64,000 nt of DNA. It comes from Dietzia natronolimnaea (GTDB taxonomy: Bacteria > Actinomycetota > Actinomycetes > Mycobacteriales > Mycobacteriaceae). The stretch lies in the NCBI RefSeq assembly GCF_002289575.1, contig NZ_NTGA01000015.1:1-64000 (forward strand). The letters are read 5' to 3'. A model generated the notes under the pieces. That model saw nothing but the letters and a program-made list of their open reading frames with translations. It was not told the origin of the DNA and did no database searches. Below, piece after piece: positions 18,701 to 25,808 of the stretch (positions are counted from its first letter, which is position 1; each line of letters opens with the position of its first letter). The position numbers and the translations under genes are program-made.

Positions 18701-21175
18701 GGCCAGCATCTCGACCCGGTTTCCATCGGACTCACCGCGCAGGACCTCGGCGTTGAGGAGCCCGTCGGAGAGCACTGTCAACTCGTCGCCGTCGGGGTCG
18801 GTGTCGTTGAGCAGCACCGCCGCGGTCAGGGCACGGTCGGGCCGCACCCACAACCGGTCGGGGATCGCCGCCGGCGGGTGGTTGACCTCGTTGGCCGGGG
18901 CGACTCCCACCGTGACCTGGCCGATCGCCACGGCGCCCATCGCGTCCACCACCCGATAGGTGAACGAATCGTCGCCCACCCCGTCCTCGGTGGCGACGTA
19001 CTCGATGACGTTGCCGTCTATTCCTGACACGCGTCCGCGTGTGGGAGCCGCGACCACTGAGTCGAGCCGGACCGAGTCCCCGTCCGGGTCGATACCGTCC
19101 AGTGGCACCGCGATCCGGGCGGTCGCGCCGGCCAGCACCCGTGCGGTCACCGGCTTGGGTCGGGGCGCCTGGTTGGAGTCCTCGTCGCGGGCGAGGACGT
19201 GGATGGTCACCTGCGCTGCGGTGGCCTGTCCGCGCGAGTCCAGCACCTCGTAGATCGCGTAGGCGGTGGTGGGCTCCGGACCCGCCTGGAACCTCAGGGT
19301 GTCACCCGCCAGGAACAGGACCCCCGCCGACGGGTCCGGCTCCTGGACCAGTTCCGGCGCCAGGGACAACGTGTCGCCGTCGGGGTGGCTGTCATTGGCC
19401 AACACCGGGATCGTCACGTGGTCCCCGGCACGGACCGTCACCTCGTCGTCCTCCGCGACCGGCGGCAAGGGCTTGGCGGGCGGCTTGACCGGAACGACCT
19501 GCACATGTCCCTCGGCGGTGGCCCGCCCGTTCGACACCGTGTAGCGGACCTGCGTCGGCTCGGTCAGGCCACCGGAGTCGGACACCCGCAGCACCCGGTT
19601 GTCCACCACGCCCACGGTCACCCCGGAGCCGTCCGGCACCTCGACGGCGCTGACCACCAGCACACCACCCGCCGGGTCGGAGTCGTTGGCCAGGACGTCG
19701 ACCAACGTCTCGCTCCCGGCCGGCAGCAGCGCAATGTCGTCCGCGGTGACCGGAGGGTCACCATCGTCGGACGGGTCGTCCACGTCCACTCGGATCGTCG
19801 AGGTGGCCGTCCCCGGCCCGTTCGCCGCCAGGTAGTCCAGGTGATAGGTGCCCGCCCGGGACGCGATGAAGGAGATGGTCCCCTCCACGGGATCGTCGGT
19901 CACCTCCGCGTCTGCGACACGCTCCACCTTCGCCAGGCGCAGACCTTCCCCGGTCGGATCGATGTCGTTGGCCAGCGGGGTCAGTTCGATCGCCCGGCCG
20001 ACAAGGGCCCGGGCGTGGTCCGGATTGGCGATCGGGGTGGCCGACTCCACCGGATCCACGCGGATCGGCAGATCGGTGGTCGACTCCGCCCGTCCGTCCG
20101 AGACGGTCACCGAGACCCGCTTGTCCTCGCCGCCCTGTCCCCCGTCCCGGAAGGTCAGGCGGCCGTTCGGCAACAAGGTGGCGGTGTCACCGGGGGCCTC
20201 GGTGTCCGCCTTCACGGCGTAGACGTCGTCCCCGTCCGGGTCGGTCCACCCCGCCAGCGCGTTGAGGTCCACGCTTCGCCCCCGGGCCACCCGGACCGGG
20301 TCCGCCACACGGGCTTCCGGGGCGCCGTTCTCCGCGTCCGGCCGCACCGTGACCTCGACGTTCGCCTCCGCCTCGCCGCCCCGGCCATCGGTGATCCTGT
20401 AGCGAAAGCCCAGCACCCCTGCGGTGTCCGGGGGGACGTCGATCTGGAGGGCCAGTCCGCCGTCGGTCTGCCGCACCTCCGCCCCGGCCGGCTGCGGGCC
20501 CGCAAGTTCGGCGACGAGCGTGTCGCCGTCCGGGTCGGTGTCGTTGTCCATGACCGCGAGCCTGGTCCCCCGGCCCGCACGGACTCCGAAGAAATCGTCC
20601 TGTGCGATCGGTGGCGTGTTCTCCTGGGTACGGTCGCGGAGGGCCTCATCCCTCTTGCGACGGCTCTCCTCGTCGTCGTCGGCGTTCTCGTCGTCCGGGG
20701 GGATCACATCCTCCCAGTTCTCCACGGTCCGCACGTTCTTGTCCGCCACGAACACGTCGCCGTCATAGGCGTCGTTGAGCACCACCGCGGTGCGGTTCAC
20801 GCGGAAGACCGGCGGCCGGTCCATCCGTTCCGGAAGCTCTGCGCCGAGGTCGTCGAGTCGCCCGTCGCACTCGCGCACGTACTCGCGGCGGTCTCCAGCC
20901 CACGCGGCGTGCGTGCACCCGGCGACCACGGCGGGCGCGGACGGCGGCCCCGATCCCGAGCCCTCGGCCACCGCCGTGGTCTCGCCCCCGCCGAGTGGCA
21001 CCGAGAGCAGGGCGGTCTCGGTGGCGACGCGGACCGCGCTCGCCGCGGGGCCGGGGAGCTGGATCCGGGCCGTGTCCGTGGCGTTGTCGACGGACTGGCT
21101 CCAGCCGTCGCCGATCACCGTCCCCGAGCGTGGGTCGAACAGGAGCGCCGCGGGACCGACGGTGGTGAGCTGCAC
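15779..21175 (-). CDS. Giant Ig/cadherin-like and Fn3 repeat surface protein (downstream part, cut off from its membrane anchor by an in-frame stop)
   Basis: Open from a GTG at 21175 for 1,798 residues. After a beta-propeller-like N-terminal piece come about ten tandem Ig/cadherin-like repeats marked by variants of VLANDxDPDGD (about 200-1,270). Then about five fibronectin type III domains follow (motifs of the type NGSPITNYVV and TVTGLRNGQDYRFTV, about 1,280-1,700), and a C-terminal beta domain with paired cysteines. Such proteins head MoxR/DUF58/FHA/EssC loci and are thought to be surface or cell-wall exposed. This reading frame has no signal peptide or membrane segment of its own and no clear ribosome binding site. 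The same frame continues upstream, through one TAA, into the anchor-bearing segment, so a single 2,003-codon gene is the natural ancestral form. Confidence 0.82.
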   Translation of the reverse strand: MQLTTVGPAALLFDPRSGTVIGDGWSQSVDNATDTARIQLPGPAASAVRVATETALLSVPLGGGETTAVAEGSGSGPPSAPAVVAGCTHAAWAGDRREYVRECDGRLDDLGAELPERMDRPPVFRVNRTAVVLNDAYDGDVFVADKNVRTVENWEDVIPPDDENADDDEESRRKRDEALRDRTQENTPPIAQDDFFGVRAGRGTRLAVMDNDTDPDGDTLVAELAGPQPAGAEVRQTDGGLALQIDVPPDTAGVLGFRYRITDGRGGEAEANVEVTVRPDAENGAPEARVADPVRVARGRSVDLNALAGWTDPDGDDVYAVKADTEAPGDTATLLPNGRLTFRDGGQGGEDKRVSVTVSDGRAESTTDLPIRVDPVESATPIANPDHARALVGRAIELTPLANDIDPTGEGLRLAKVERVADAEVTDDPVEGTISFIASRAGTYHLDYLAANGPGTATSTIRVDVDDPSDDGDPPVTADDIALLPAGSETLVDVLANDSDPAGGVLVVSAVEVPDGSGVTVGVVDNRVLRVSDSGGLTEPTQVRYTVSNGRATAEGHVQVVPVKPPAKPLPPVAEDDEVTVRAGDHVTIPVLANDSHPDGDTLSLAPELVQEPDPSAGVLFLAGDTLRFQAGPEPTTAYAIYEVLDSRGQATAAQVTIHVLARDEDSNQAPRPKPVTARVLAGATARIAVPLDGIDPDGDSVRLDSVVAAPTRGRVSGIDGNVIEYVATEDGVGDDSFTYRVVDAMGAVAIGQVTVGVAPANEVNHPPAAIPDRLWVRPDRALTAAVLLNDTDPDGDELTVLSDGLLNAEVLRGESDGNRVEMLAPHEPGAYSLLYTVADARGASAVGEVRVTVDPDAPLKVPVGRDDVVRPEEIVGQDDVTVPILANDEDPDGSIRQLGVTVDADDVGVNGDGTLRVPVLDEDRTIFYRITDADGLSGGAFVHVPGRSSVAPVLRPGSRIETRGGQTVDIALDQYVLTRPGTSPRISDDRSVTAPKSDGSPLVVDATTLRFASPSDYFGETFISFEVTDGAGPDDPEGRRATLTIPITVEPSSNQPPTFTGMEVTVAPGETSRLELGGLAEDPDGDDLSFQVGASPVPEVSARLDGTALVVEASPRAEAGGAAALEIVVDDGEGHQVTGAVSLRVTSSNRPLAVANDDVVTDGAAGRASRVDVLANDVNPFDEPLRLLSVAVVSGSGTATSGGDVVTVTPAAGFTGELLAEYRIADATGDPRREVTGRIRVQVRDRPDAPSAPSVVEVRNATAVLSWTAPSSNGSPITNYVVRGDGGFSQACAATTCTVTGLRNGQDYRFTVLAVNEVGQSDPSAPSEVVTPDAKPDTPQPPTLTPGDKQLDVVWAAPANEGTPIRSYTLEITPAGPSGSRITGVTGTATTISGLENGVSYRVRVQALNDAPDPSQFSAYSVAAAPAGRPLTPAAPSAQRVASAANGGVIDVSWTAPDGNGAAIRSYDVHVYRGGSRVDSRAGLGAATTSLQFTGLDTSSEYSFSIVAHNAMGASDEGARSTPLVAYGTPGQVGGVSVAFADASARLSFSPAQDNGSAISSYRVNSPQGASASCASSPCTVNGLTNGTNYTFTVTAENAAGAGPASAATAAGSPFGPPRTPSISANSSGTSVSFSWNSNAQSYANGRQITSMDVTFNGGGVSNTGSFSRDIGYSATGTLRIRVCAAEGGCREATQSASTGAEPYNPVVRAVQTGSPGGGWNHGYRLHLSGFRPNSTVTCSFAITVGGAGTQSWRVGVDGAGNATTTVQMSDGRPVGSNLPLSTDAPAMSCDGVRAGY

Positions 21176-21262
21176 AGACGCCGGGGAATGCTCACCGGGG
21201 ACGTCGTACTCTGTGCGATCGCCGTTCGGATACAGCGTGTAGACGGCGCGATCAGAGGTGCT

Positions 21263-21790
21263 TTACACTTGTACAGAGCCATCAGTCCCTACGACTACCC
21301 GGGAGTCGCGGCCGGCCTCGGCGACCACCTCTCCACCCTCACCGATCCCCGAGGGGGAATCCACGGACGCCAGCCGGACTGCACCGGCCTCGTCCACCGA
21401 GGCGAGTGTCTCCGCACCCAGTGAGACCTGAGTGGACACCGGAACCTGGGTCTTGTCACCCAACTCCAGCGCGGCGGTGTCCACTCTGCTCAGGGTGGAG
21501 TCGGACTCCGAGCGGACAAACACGACGCCGCCGCTCTGGAGCACATCGAAGCGCTGGGAGCCGGACCTCACCGAACCGTCCAACTCCCCGATCGTGTGGT
21601 TGACGCGTCCTGCCAGGCCCCGGTCAGAGTTGACCACCCAGACCGAATCGTCGTGGAGGCGGACGTCGGCGGTGGGCCGTCCGTCGTGCCGTACGGCCAG
21701 CGTGACCAGGGTGGCTACGAGGAGGACGACGACGAGGAGAACCGTCATCCGGACGGGCCGGAAATGCCCTCGAAGCCCGGTGACATCCAC
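21263..21790 (-). CDS. N-terminal membrane-anchor fragment of the giant repeat protein
   Basis: A 175-residue product from GTG 21790, chosen because AGGAAGG lies six bases upstream; the longer open frame to 22045 has no such site and reads through the putative promoter. Residues about 15-33 are a single membrane segment (MTVLLVVVLLVATLVTLAV). The rest is a beta-propeller-like repeat region (VWVVNSDRGLAGRVN, VVFVRSESDSTLSRVD) that continues into the downstream frame after the TAA at 21263-21265. It is the first gene of the secretion operon. If the stop is real, this piece is a short membrane protein and the rest of the giant protein has no export signal. Confidence 0.75.
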   Translation of the reverse strand: MDVTGLRGHFRPVRMTVLLVVVLLVATLVTLAVRHDGRPTADVRLHDDSVWVVNSDRGLAGRVNHTIGELDGSVRSGSQRFDVLQSGGVVFVRSESDSTLSRVDTAALELGDKTQVPVSTQVSLGAETLASVDEAGAVRLASVDSPSGIGEGGEVVAEAGRDSRVVVGTDGSVQV

Positions 21791-21881
21791 TCGGCACCTT
21801 CCTAGCCCTGCGTTGACTGCGTGTCCTCGTCGCAGCTCGCGGGCGACTTCAGTGCGGACGTTAGTCGTGACCTGCGGTGAT

Positions 21882-21899
21882 GTCTGTCGTGCAAACGCA
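21882..21899. promoter_or_regulatory. 18-bp motif, copy 1, in the intergenic region upstream of the secretion operon
   Basis: The sequence gtctgtcgtgcaaacgca occurs here and, with one base changed, at 23453-23470. Here it overlaps a perfect dyad, TCGTGC and GCACGA around a 4-base centre. Both copies lie in intergenic DNA between divergent genes. A shared transcription-factor site is an inference. The rest of 21791-22060 shows no other feature I can support. Confidence 0.4.
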
Positions 21900-22060
21900 C
21901 GACTTCGCGGCGCCCGCCGCGGAACCGAGGCACGGGGGGCACGTCGCGTCCGGTGTCGTATGTTCGCCTGAATCGTTCTGGGAAGCCTCGATCGCGGGTC
22001 TCGGCTCGCGGACAATGTGCCCGACGGGCATGACCCGCACCCCATCGCGAAAGGACCACC

Positions 22061-22210
22061 ATGGACGACAACACCTCATTCGGCAGCGCCGAGCTTGTCG
22101 GTTCGCTCACCGACCTCACCGATCCCACCTCTGACCTGGCCAAGATGCTGGACCTCGGTTCCGCATTCGTGAGAGTCACCGAAATCCTCGCCCGCTTCCT
22201 CCCCATGTGA
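22061..22210 (+). CDS. Orphan 49-residue amphipathic small protein
   Basis: ATG at 22061 follows AAAGGA, and the 49-residue frame ends at TGA 22210, just before a strong terminator; this gives a compact single-gene unit. The product begins MDDNTSFGS, is acidic in its N-terminal half (LTDLTDPTSDL) and ends in a hydrophobic helix-prone stretch (FVRVTEILARFLPM). It has no signal peptide and no cysteine. In mycolic-acid bacteria the tiny cell-wall channel peptides PorA and PorH have similar length, lack signal peptides and sit in short highly expressed units, so this is one possible reading. I see no sequence identity that proves it. It is divergent from the secretion operon. Confidence 0.6.
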   Translation: MDDNTSFGSAELVGSLTDLTDPTSDLAKMLDLGSAFVRVTEILARFLPM

Positions 22211-22237
22211 GGTCGAGGAGGGCGACTGCGGACAACG

Positions 22238-22278
22238 AGGACGACGGCCCAGCCCCCGAAGGGCCGGGCCGTCGTCCT
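22238..22278 (+). terminator. Strong hairpin terminator after the 49-residue gene
   Basis: The arms at 22238-22255 and 22261-22278 pair with one mismatch around a CCGAA loop, ending in CCTTA. It lies 28 bases after the small-gene stop and 55 bases before the convergent proline-rich gene's stop at 22333, so it may serve both transcripts. Confidence 0.75.
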
Positions 22279-22332
22279 TACCCGGGGTCGTTGTCGCCGC
22301 CCGCGAGTGTCCGCACTGTTCCCTCGTGCGGC

Positions 22333-23385
22333 TCAGTTGCCATCAGCGCCCGTCGTCGTCCTCACGCCCTCGAGGGCATCCAGCAGGTCGCTGGTCGCGT
22401 TGCCGAGATCTCGCAAGTCCTGCGCGACATCGCGCGGAGGATCCGCCGGTGCGGGCGGAGGCGGCGGGGGCGGTGGTGGTGGTGGTGGCGGCGGCGGCGG
22501 TGCGGGCGGTTCCGGGGCCGGCGCCCTCGGAGGAGGCGGAACCGACCTCTCTGAGCCGGGTCGCGACTGCCGGGGGGCGACGTACGTCGGTGCCGAACGC
22601 GCGCTGCTGCGGGGGGCGGCTGCCAGAGCCCCGCGGTCACCGCCCGTCGACGCCTGTGAGACGCAGGTGGGCCCGTAGAAGTCAGAAATCAGTCTCGCCG
22701 GCATCTCGGAACGAGTCCGACTGTCCGGGCACCCGCCCGACGGCGATCCCACCGTCACCCAGACACCGTTCGTCTTTCTCAGCACTATGCCGTCCCCGCT
22801 GCCGGACGGATCCACGACGACCGCCCAGTCCCCGTAACAGTTGCGGACGTCCGGTGAGGAGACCGAGATGTCCGCCGCGATAGCGGCGGCGTCGCAGTCA
22901 GATGATGCGGGACGAACCGTGGGGGAGACAGACGTGGACGTGGGGGCGACCGGTGGAGTGCTCCACTGCCCCGAAGACTCTGTGGCGGCCTCGACGATCT
23001 CGGCATCGGCCGGGCTGTCTCCGCTGAACAGCAGCCAGGCCCCTCCACCGACCACCGCCACCCCGAGGACCGCCGCCGTGACGCCCAGCGCGATCGGGAG
23101 CGCCTTGGACCGACGAGGCGGTTCCGTCGGTGACCACCAGTCCCCCGCCTGCCCGGCGTCGTACCCTGGTCCGGGTCCGTACCACTGATCGGCTCCGTAT
23201 GCCTGAGCCGGTCCGTGTGCCTGCGCGGACCCGTGTGCCTGGAGTCCCTGATGCCAGGCCTCGGCTCCCGCATCCTGACCCACCCAGGTGTCCGACGAGT
23301 CGGTGTGGGGAGTGATCGTTGCGGGATCCTCCGTCGATTCCCACTCGTCCCAGGAACCGCCGCCCCACTCCCCGCTACCAGTCAT
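22333..23385 (-). CDS. Proline-rich single-pass membrane protein of unknown function
   Basis: A 350-residue protein from ATG 23385, preceded by AGGGA. The N-terminal third is a soluble, Gly/Trp/Gln-rich region with imperfect GSAQAHGPAQAYG-like repeats. One membrane segment (about 130-152, ALGVTAAVLGVAVVGGGAWLLF) follows. An external domain with four or so cysteines (about 190-270) comes next, and then a tail with an uninterrupted run of about sixteen prolines encoded by GGT/GGC repeats on the opposite strand (22472-22502). I do not recognise the family. The architecture resembles the Thr/Pro-rich membrane protein at 46087-47124, which also carries a cysteine-containing external domain. It is divergent from the lipoprotein gene at 23509. 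Confidence 0.75.
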   Translation of the reverse strand: MTGSGEWGGGSWDEWESTEDPATITPHTDSSDTWVGQDAGAEAWHQGLQAHGSAQAHGPAQAYGADQWYGPGPGYDAGQAGDWWSPTEPPRRSKALPIALGVTAAVLGVAVVGGGAWLLFSGDSPADAEIVEAATESSGQWSTPPVAPTSTSVSPTVRPASSDCDAAAIAADISVSSPDVRNCYGDWAVVVDPSGSGDGIVLRKTNGVWVTVGSPSGGCPDSRTRSEMPARLISDFYGPTCVSQASTGGDRGALAAAPRSSARSAPTYVAPRQSRPGSERSVPPPPRAPAPEPPAPPPPPPPPPPPPPPPPAPADPPRDVAQDLRDLGNATSDLLDALEGVRTTTGADGN

Positions 23386-23452
23386 GGCGTTCCCTGTTCT
23401 CTGAACCATGTGCAGTCTTGTGTTCGGATCGTATGCGAGCCCGGTCGGTGCG

Positions 23453-23470
23453 GTCTGTCGTGCAATCGCA
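23453..23470. promoter_or_regulatory. 18-bp motif, copy 2, between divergent membrane-protein and lipoprotein genes
   Basis: It reads gtctgtcgtgcaatcgca, 17 of 18 bases identical to 21882-21899. Here it forms part of another dyad, GTCTGTC (23453-23459) and GACAGAC (23472-23478). It lies between the start at 23385 (minus) and the start at 23509 (plus), so it could control either gene. The gene at 23509 shows a possible -10 (TACCGT, 23497-23502) placing its transcription start at the GTG. Confidence 0.4.
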
Positions 23471-23508
23471 GGACAGACATCAGGCGTAGGGGCTTCTACC
23501 GTCGCGAC

Positions 23509-24084
23509 GTGCCTACACAACGCCGACTCTTCATCTCCCTGGTCGCAGCCCCGGCTGTCCTCTGTGCGCTGGCCGCATGCGGCAACGACTCCGCAACCCC
23601 GACGGCTGACGGCGGTGATGCGAGTCCTGTCGTCGCGACCCCGACCACCACGACGTCGACGTCGACGTCGACGTCCGCCGCCAGCACGTCATCCACCACC
23701 CCGACCAGCGAGACCACGACGAGCAGAGCCTCCGGCGAGATCGACTCGATCCAATTGCGGCTCGACTCCAGCGACGAAGTCTCGCCCGGAGTGCTCCAGG
23801 GCTATTACCCGGTCTTCGCCGACATCGAATGGATGGCGATCAGCGCAGGCGCCGCCTACGACGGCGAACGATGTGCGGCCGTGATCACCTTGACCGGCCC
23901 CGGGGGGCATATCCTGCAGACCGACCGCCAGTCGACCTGCTCCGGCACCACCCAAATCGAACCGCAGAAGATCAGGGACGACACGGGCACGTATGTCGTG
24001 ACCGCCCGAGTGGCTCCCTGGGAGGACGCTCAGAACCCCACCGAAGGGACCCTTGAATTCGACGTCATAGCGTCGGGCACCTGA
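23509..24084 (+). CDS. Putative lipoprotein with Thr/Ser linker
   Basis: A 191-residue product from GTG 23509. A basic N-terminus (VPTQRR), hydrophobic core and lipobox LAAC with Cys at residue 24 mark a signal-peptidase-II lipoprotein. A low-complexity Thr/Ser linker (about 45-80) follows, partly encoded by a tandem GTCGAC hexamer near 23650-23675. Then comes a beta-rich domain of about 105 residues with two cysteines that could pair (ERCAAV, STCSGTT). I do not recognise the domain. There is no ribosome binding site, and a -10-like TACCGT six bases before the GTG suggests a leaderless transcript. Confidence 0.78.
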   Translation: MPTQRRLFISLVAAPAVLCALAACGNDSATPTADGGDASPVVATPTTTTSTSTSTSAASTSSTTPTSETTTSRASGEIDSIQLRLDSSDEVSPGVLQGYYPVFADIEWMAISAGAAYDGERCAAVITLTGPGGHILQTDRQSTCSGTTQIEPQKIRDDTGTYVVTARVAPWEDAQNPTEGTLEFDVIASGT

Positions 24085-24178
24085 CCTCTTCCCTTCCCCG
24101 CAGCATGGCGCATCTTCACTTCTGCGAGACACGGCGGTCCTCAGCCAGAATGGTCGGTGTGGAACGGGAGGCGATCTG

Positions 24179-24970
24179 ATGAGGAACGGCGTGGTCGTCG
24201 ACATCGGCGGCAGCGGGACGCGGATCGGTGCCGTGGTCGACGGCCGTGTGGTGGGGGTGCACGGGGCCGAGGTGGCCACCGCCGAAGACCTGGCCGGCGT
24301 CATCCGCGCCGTCGATCCCTCCCCCAGCGGCGTCGGCGTCTCGGTCAGTGGCCACGTCGACGCCGACCGCGGGGTCATCGAGGCCTCCCGCGCCGCCGCC
24401 TGGGCCGAGGGACCGATGCGCTCCCAACTGGTCGCCCTCCTGGACACCCCGGTGTCCGTGATTGGCCACGGCGATGCCCACGCCCTGGCCCTGACACAAC
24501 TGCCCGGCGTCGAGTTCGGCGGCATCGCCATCTCGCTGGGGACCACGCTGTCCTTCGGCGCGCTCAACCGCCACGGTGCGCTCATACATCCGTGCGGACA
24601 CACCGGTTGGGACCTCGGCCACTGGCGCCTGGTAGTGGACGGCGGCACCACCGAGGCGTGGTGGGGCCTGGGCGGGCACGGGCTCTACGACCTCGAGCGG
24701 GAACACGGCGACGGCGCCGCCGAGATCTACGCCCATCGAGTGGGGTCCTTCGTGGTGGACGCCGTCCAGCTGTTCCGGCCCCGCACGGTATTGCTCACCG
24801 GCGGGATCGTGGTGGGCCTGGGTGAGGCGCTGCACGGGCCGGTCGCCGAGCAGCTGCATACGCTGCCGCACACGATTCCGGCGCCGCGGGTCGTCTTCTC
24901 CCCCTCGCGGGACACCGCACTGTTCGGAGCTGCGGTGGCCGCGGGATTGGCGATGCCGGCGGTGCGGTGA
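24179..24970 (+). CDS. ROK/ASKHA-fold sugar kinase-like protein
   Basis: A 263-residue protein. The N-terminal phosphate-binding loop VVVDIGGSGTRIGAVV (about 5-20), a second loop GIAISLGTTLSFGAL (about 118-132), a histidine-rich segment (HPCGHTGWDLGHW, about 140) and VLLTGGIVVGLGEAL (about 205-220) fit the acetate/sugar kinase/Hsc70 (ASKHA) fold, closest in style to ROK kinases. The zinc-binding CxCGxxGCxE signature of typical ROK proteins is missing and the protein is shorter than usual (about 300), so the substrate is uncertain. ATG 24179 follows GGGAGG. The downstream gene order is broken by the repeat-bounded cassette beginning at 24988. Confidence 0.75.
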   Translation: MRNGVVVDIGGSGTRIGAVVDGRVVGVHGAEVATAEDLAGVIRAVDPSPSGVGVSVSGHVDADRGVIEASRAAAWAEGPMRSQLVALLDTPVSVIGHGDAHALALTQLPGVEFGGIAISLGTTLSFGALNRHGALIHPCGHTGWDLGHWRLVVDGGTTEAWWGLGGHGLYDLEREHGDGAAEIYAHRVGSFVVDAVQLFRPRTVLLTGGIVVGLGEALHGPVAEQLHTLPHTIPAPRVVFSPSRDTALFGAAVAAGLAMPAVR

Positions 24971-24987
24971 TCACCCGCACAGCTACC

Positions 24988-25076
24988 CGATCAGCCCCCT
25001 CAGGTCCTCGGCGGTGAGTGCGGCGGAGAAGTGTTCTCCGCTGTCCAGCACGGAGGCAAAGAGCTCGGCCTAGCGG
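24988..25076 (-). pseudogene. Relict 3' end of an SNF2/SWIM helicase gene (left copy of an 89-bp direct repeat)
   Basis: These 89 bases match the last codons of the intact helicase gene at 30112-30200 with 7 differences. In the helicase frame they encode AELFASVLDSGEHFSAALTA then EDLRGLIG and a stop, but the Lys codon of the intact gene (AAG) is TAG here. No other part of a helicase gene is left upstream. The rest of 24971-25299 holds only a possible 38-codon ORF (25165-25281). Confidence 0.85.
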
Positions 25077-25164
25077 GACAGGCCGCACGTCGTCCATTCG
25101 TAGGACAGACAACTCTCGCTCACGGTCCATAGGCTCGTGGACCCGGCCGAGATGAGAGTGGGGA

Positions 25165-25281
25165 ATGGCGGCTCCACGCTGTGCCCTACGAGAACTCGAC
25201 CGGGTCGAGCGGTCGGTCCGGACAGTGGACGCCACCACCGTGGAGTTCCCGCGCGCCGCCGCTCCGGTCGTTCTCGGATGA
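25165..25281 (+). CDS. Possible 38-residue small protein at the head of the cassette
   Basis: ATG 25165 follows GAGAGTGGGGA and the frame runs 38 codons to TGA 25281, 18 bases before the next gene's ATG. The product starts MAAPRCALRELDRVERSV and ends in a short hydrophobic tail. The codon use looks like that of a protein (GC at third positions), but with so few codons this could be chance or the tail of a decayed gene. Confidence 0.3.
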   Translation: MAAPRCALRELDRVERSVRTVDATTVEFPRAAAPVVLG

Positions 25282-25299
25282 CAGGAAGGTAAGAGAGTC

Positions 25300-25758
25300 A
25301 TGACCTACCGCAATCCGATCGAACGTCGGCGGAACAGGTTTGCCGGCGCCGGTTCAGCCGCCGCGACGTCCCCGATGACGGTCTCGTCCACCTACGTGCG
25401 GGCACAGCGGGTGGCTCCGCGTTCTGCCGACCTGGTCGCCTCGGTTGCCCAGCTCGATGTGCACACCGATGCACAGCTGAGGCTCGAGATCATGGGGTGG
25501 ATCCAGCAGGCTTACGACGATCGCGCCGGCGGCCCGCTTCTCGGACTATTCTCCAGGTGCTACCTGGGGCCACCGTATGTCGACCACGTCCTCGACACCT
25601 CGGGGCGAATTCTTCAGCATTTCGCCCCGTCCGAGCCCGTACCGACCGGTTTCGAGCCGGCCCGACCTCTGGTCCGTTCCGGCGCCTATGCCTACATCGA
25701 GGTCTATCTCGACGGTCAGGTCATCCCAGTCCGGGAGGACGGCACCAGCGGCATCTGA
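25300..25758 (+). CDS. Unknown protein, first clear gene of the repeat-bounded cassette
   Basis: A 152-residue soluble protein from ATG 25300, preceded by AGGAAGG. The N-terminal 45 residues are basic and Ala/Ser-rich, probably disordered. Residues about 50-95 look helical (SADLVASVAQLDVHTDAQLR and LEIMGWIQQAYDDRAGG) and about 95-145 contain aromatic and Pro residues ending in beta strands (AYAYIEVYLDGQVIPVRED). No signal peptide or membrane segment. I recognise no family. The next gene begins 51 bases downstream with its own ribosome binding site. Confidence 0.72.
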   Translation: MTYRNPIERRRNRFAGAGSAAATSPMTVSSTYVRAQRVAPRSADLVASVAQLDVHTDAQLRLEIMGWIQQAYDDRAGGPLLGLFSRCYLGPPYVDHVLDTSGRILQHFAPSEPVPTGFEPARPLVRSGAYAYIEVYLDGQVIPVREDGTSGI

Positions 25759-25808
25759 CCCCGATCACCCCGGAAGAACAGCCATATTTACCGACGAAAG
25801 GCACGGCC

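Larger units (their letters stand above)
15779..21790 (-). pseudogene. Ancestral full-length giant repeat gene, interrupted by one in-frame TAA
   Basis: Reading from GTG 21790 to the stop at 15779 gives one continuous frame of 2,003 codons broken only by the TAA at 21265-21263. The sequence on both sides is coding-like: VVVGTDGSVQV before the stop, and STSDRAVYTLYPNGDRTEYD after it. A single base change from CAA, GAA, AAA or TAC would restore the gene. It is either a genuine nonsense mutation, a sequencing error, or a site of readthrough. Confidence 0.7.

Noticed and set aside
19199-21424. A 741-codon plus-strand open frame opposite the giant repeat gene
   Set aside because: The repeats on the minus strand are true Ig/cadherin-like modules; the plus-strand product is His/Arg/Gly-rich noise and crosses the TAA region without a start signal.
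22472-22502. Triplet GGT/GGC repeat considered as a CRISPR-like or regulatory repeat
   Set aside because: It encodes the uninterrupted proline run of the membrane protein on the opposite strand.
24795-25301. A 168-codon minus-strand open frame covering the left repeat
   Set aside because: It is out of frame with the helicase remnant and Arg/Ser-rich; only the short remnant has recognisable coding sequence.
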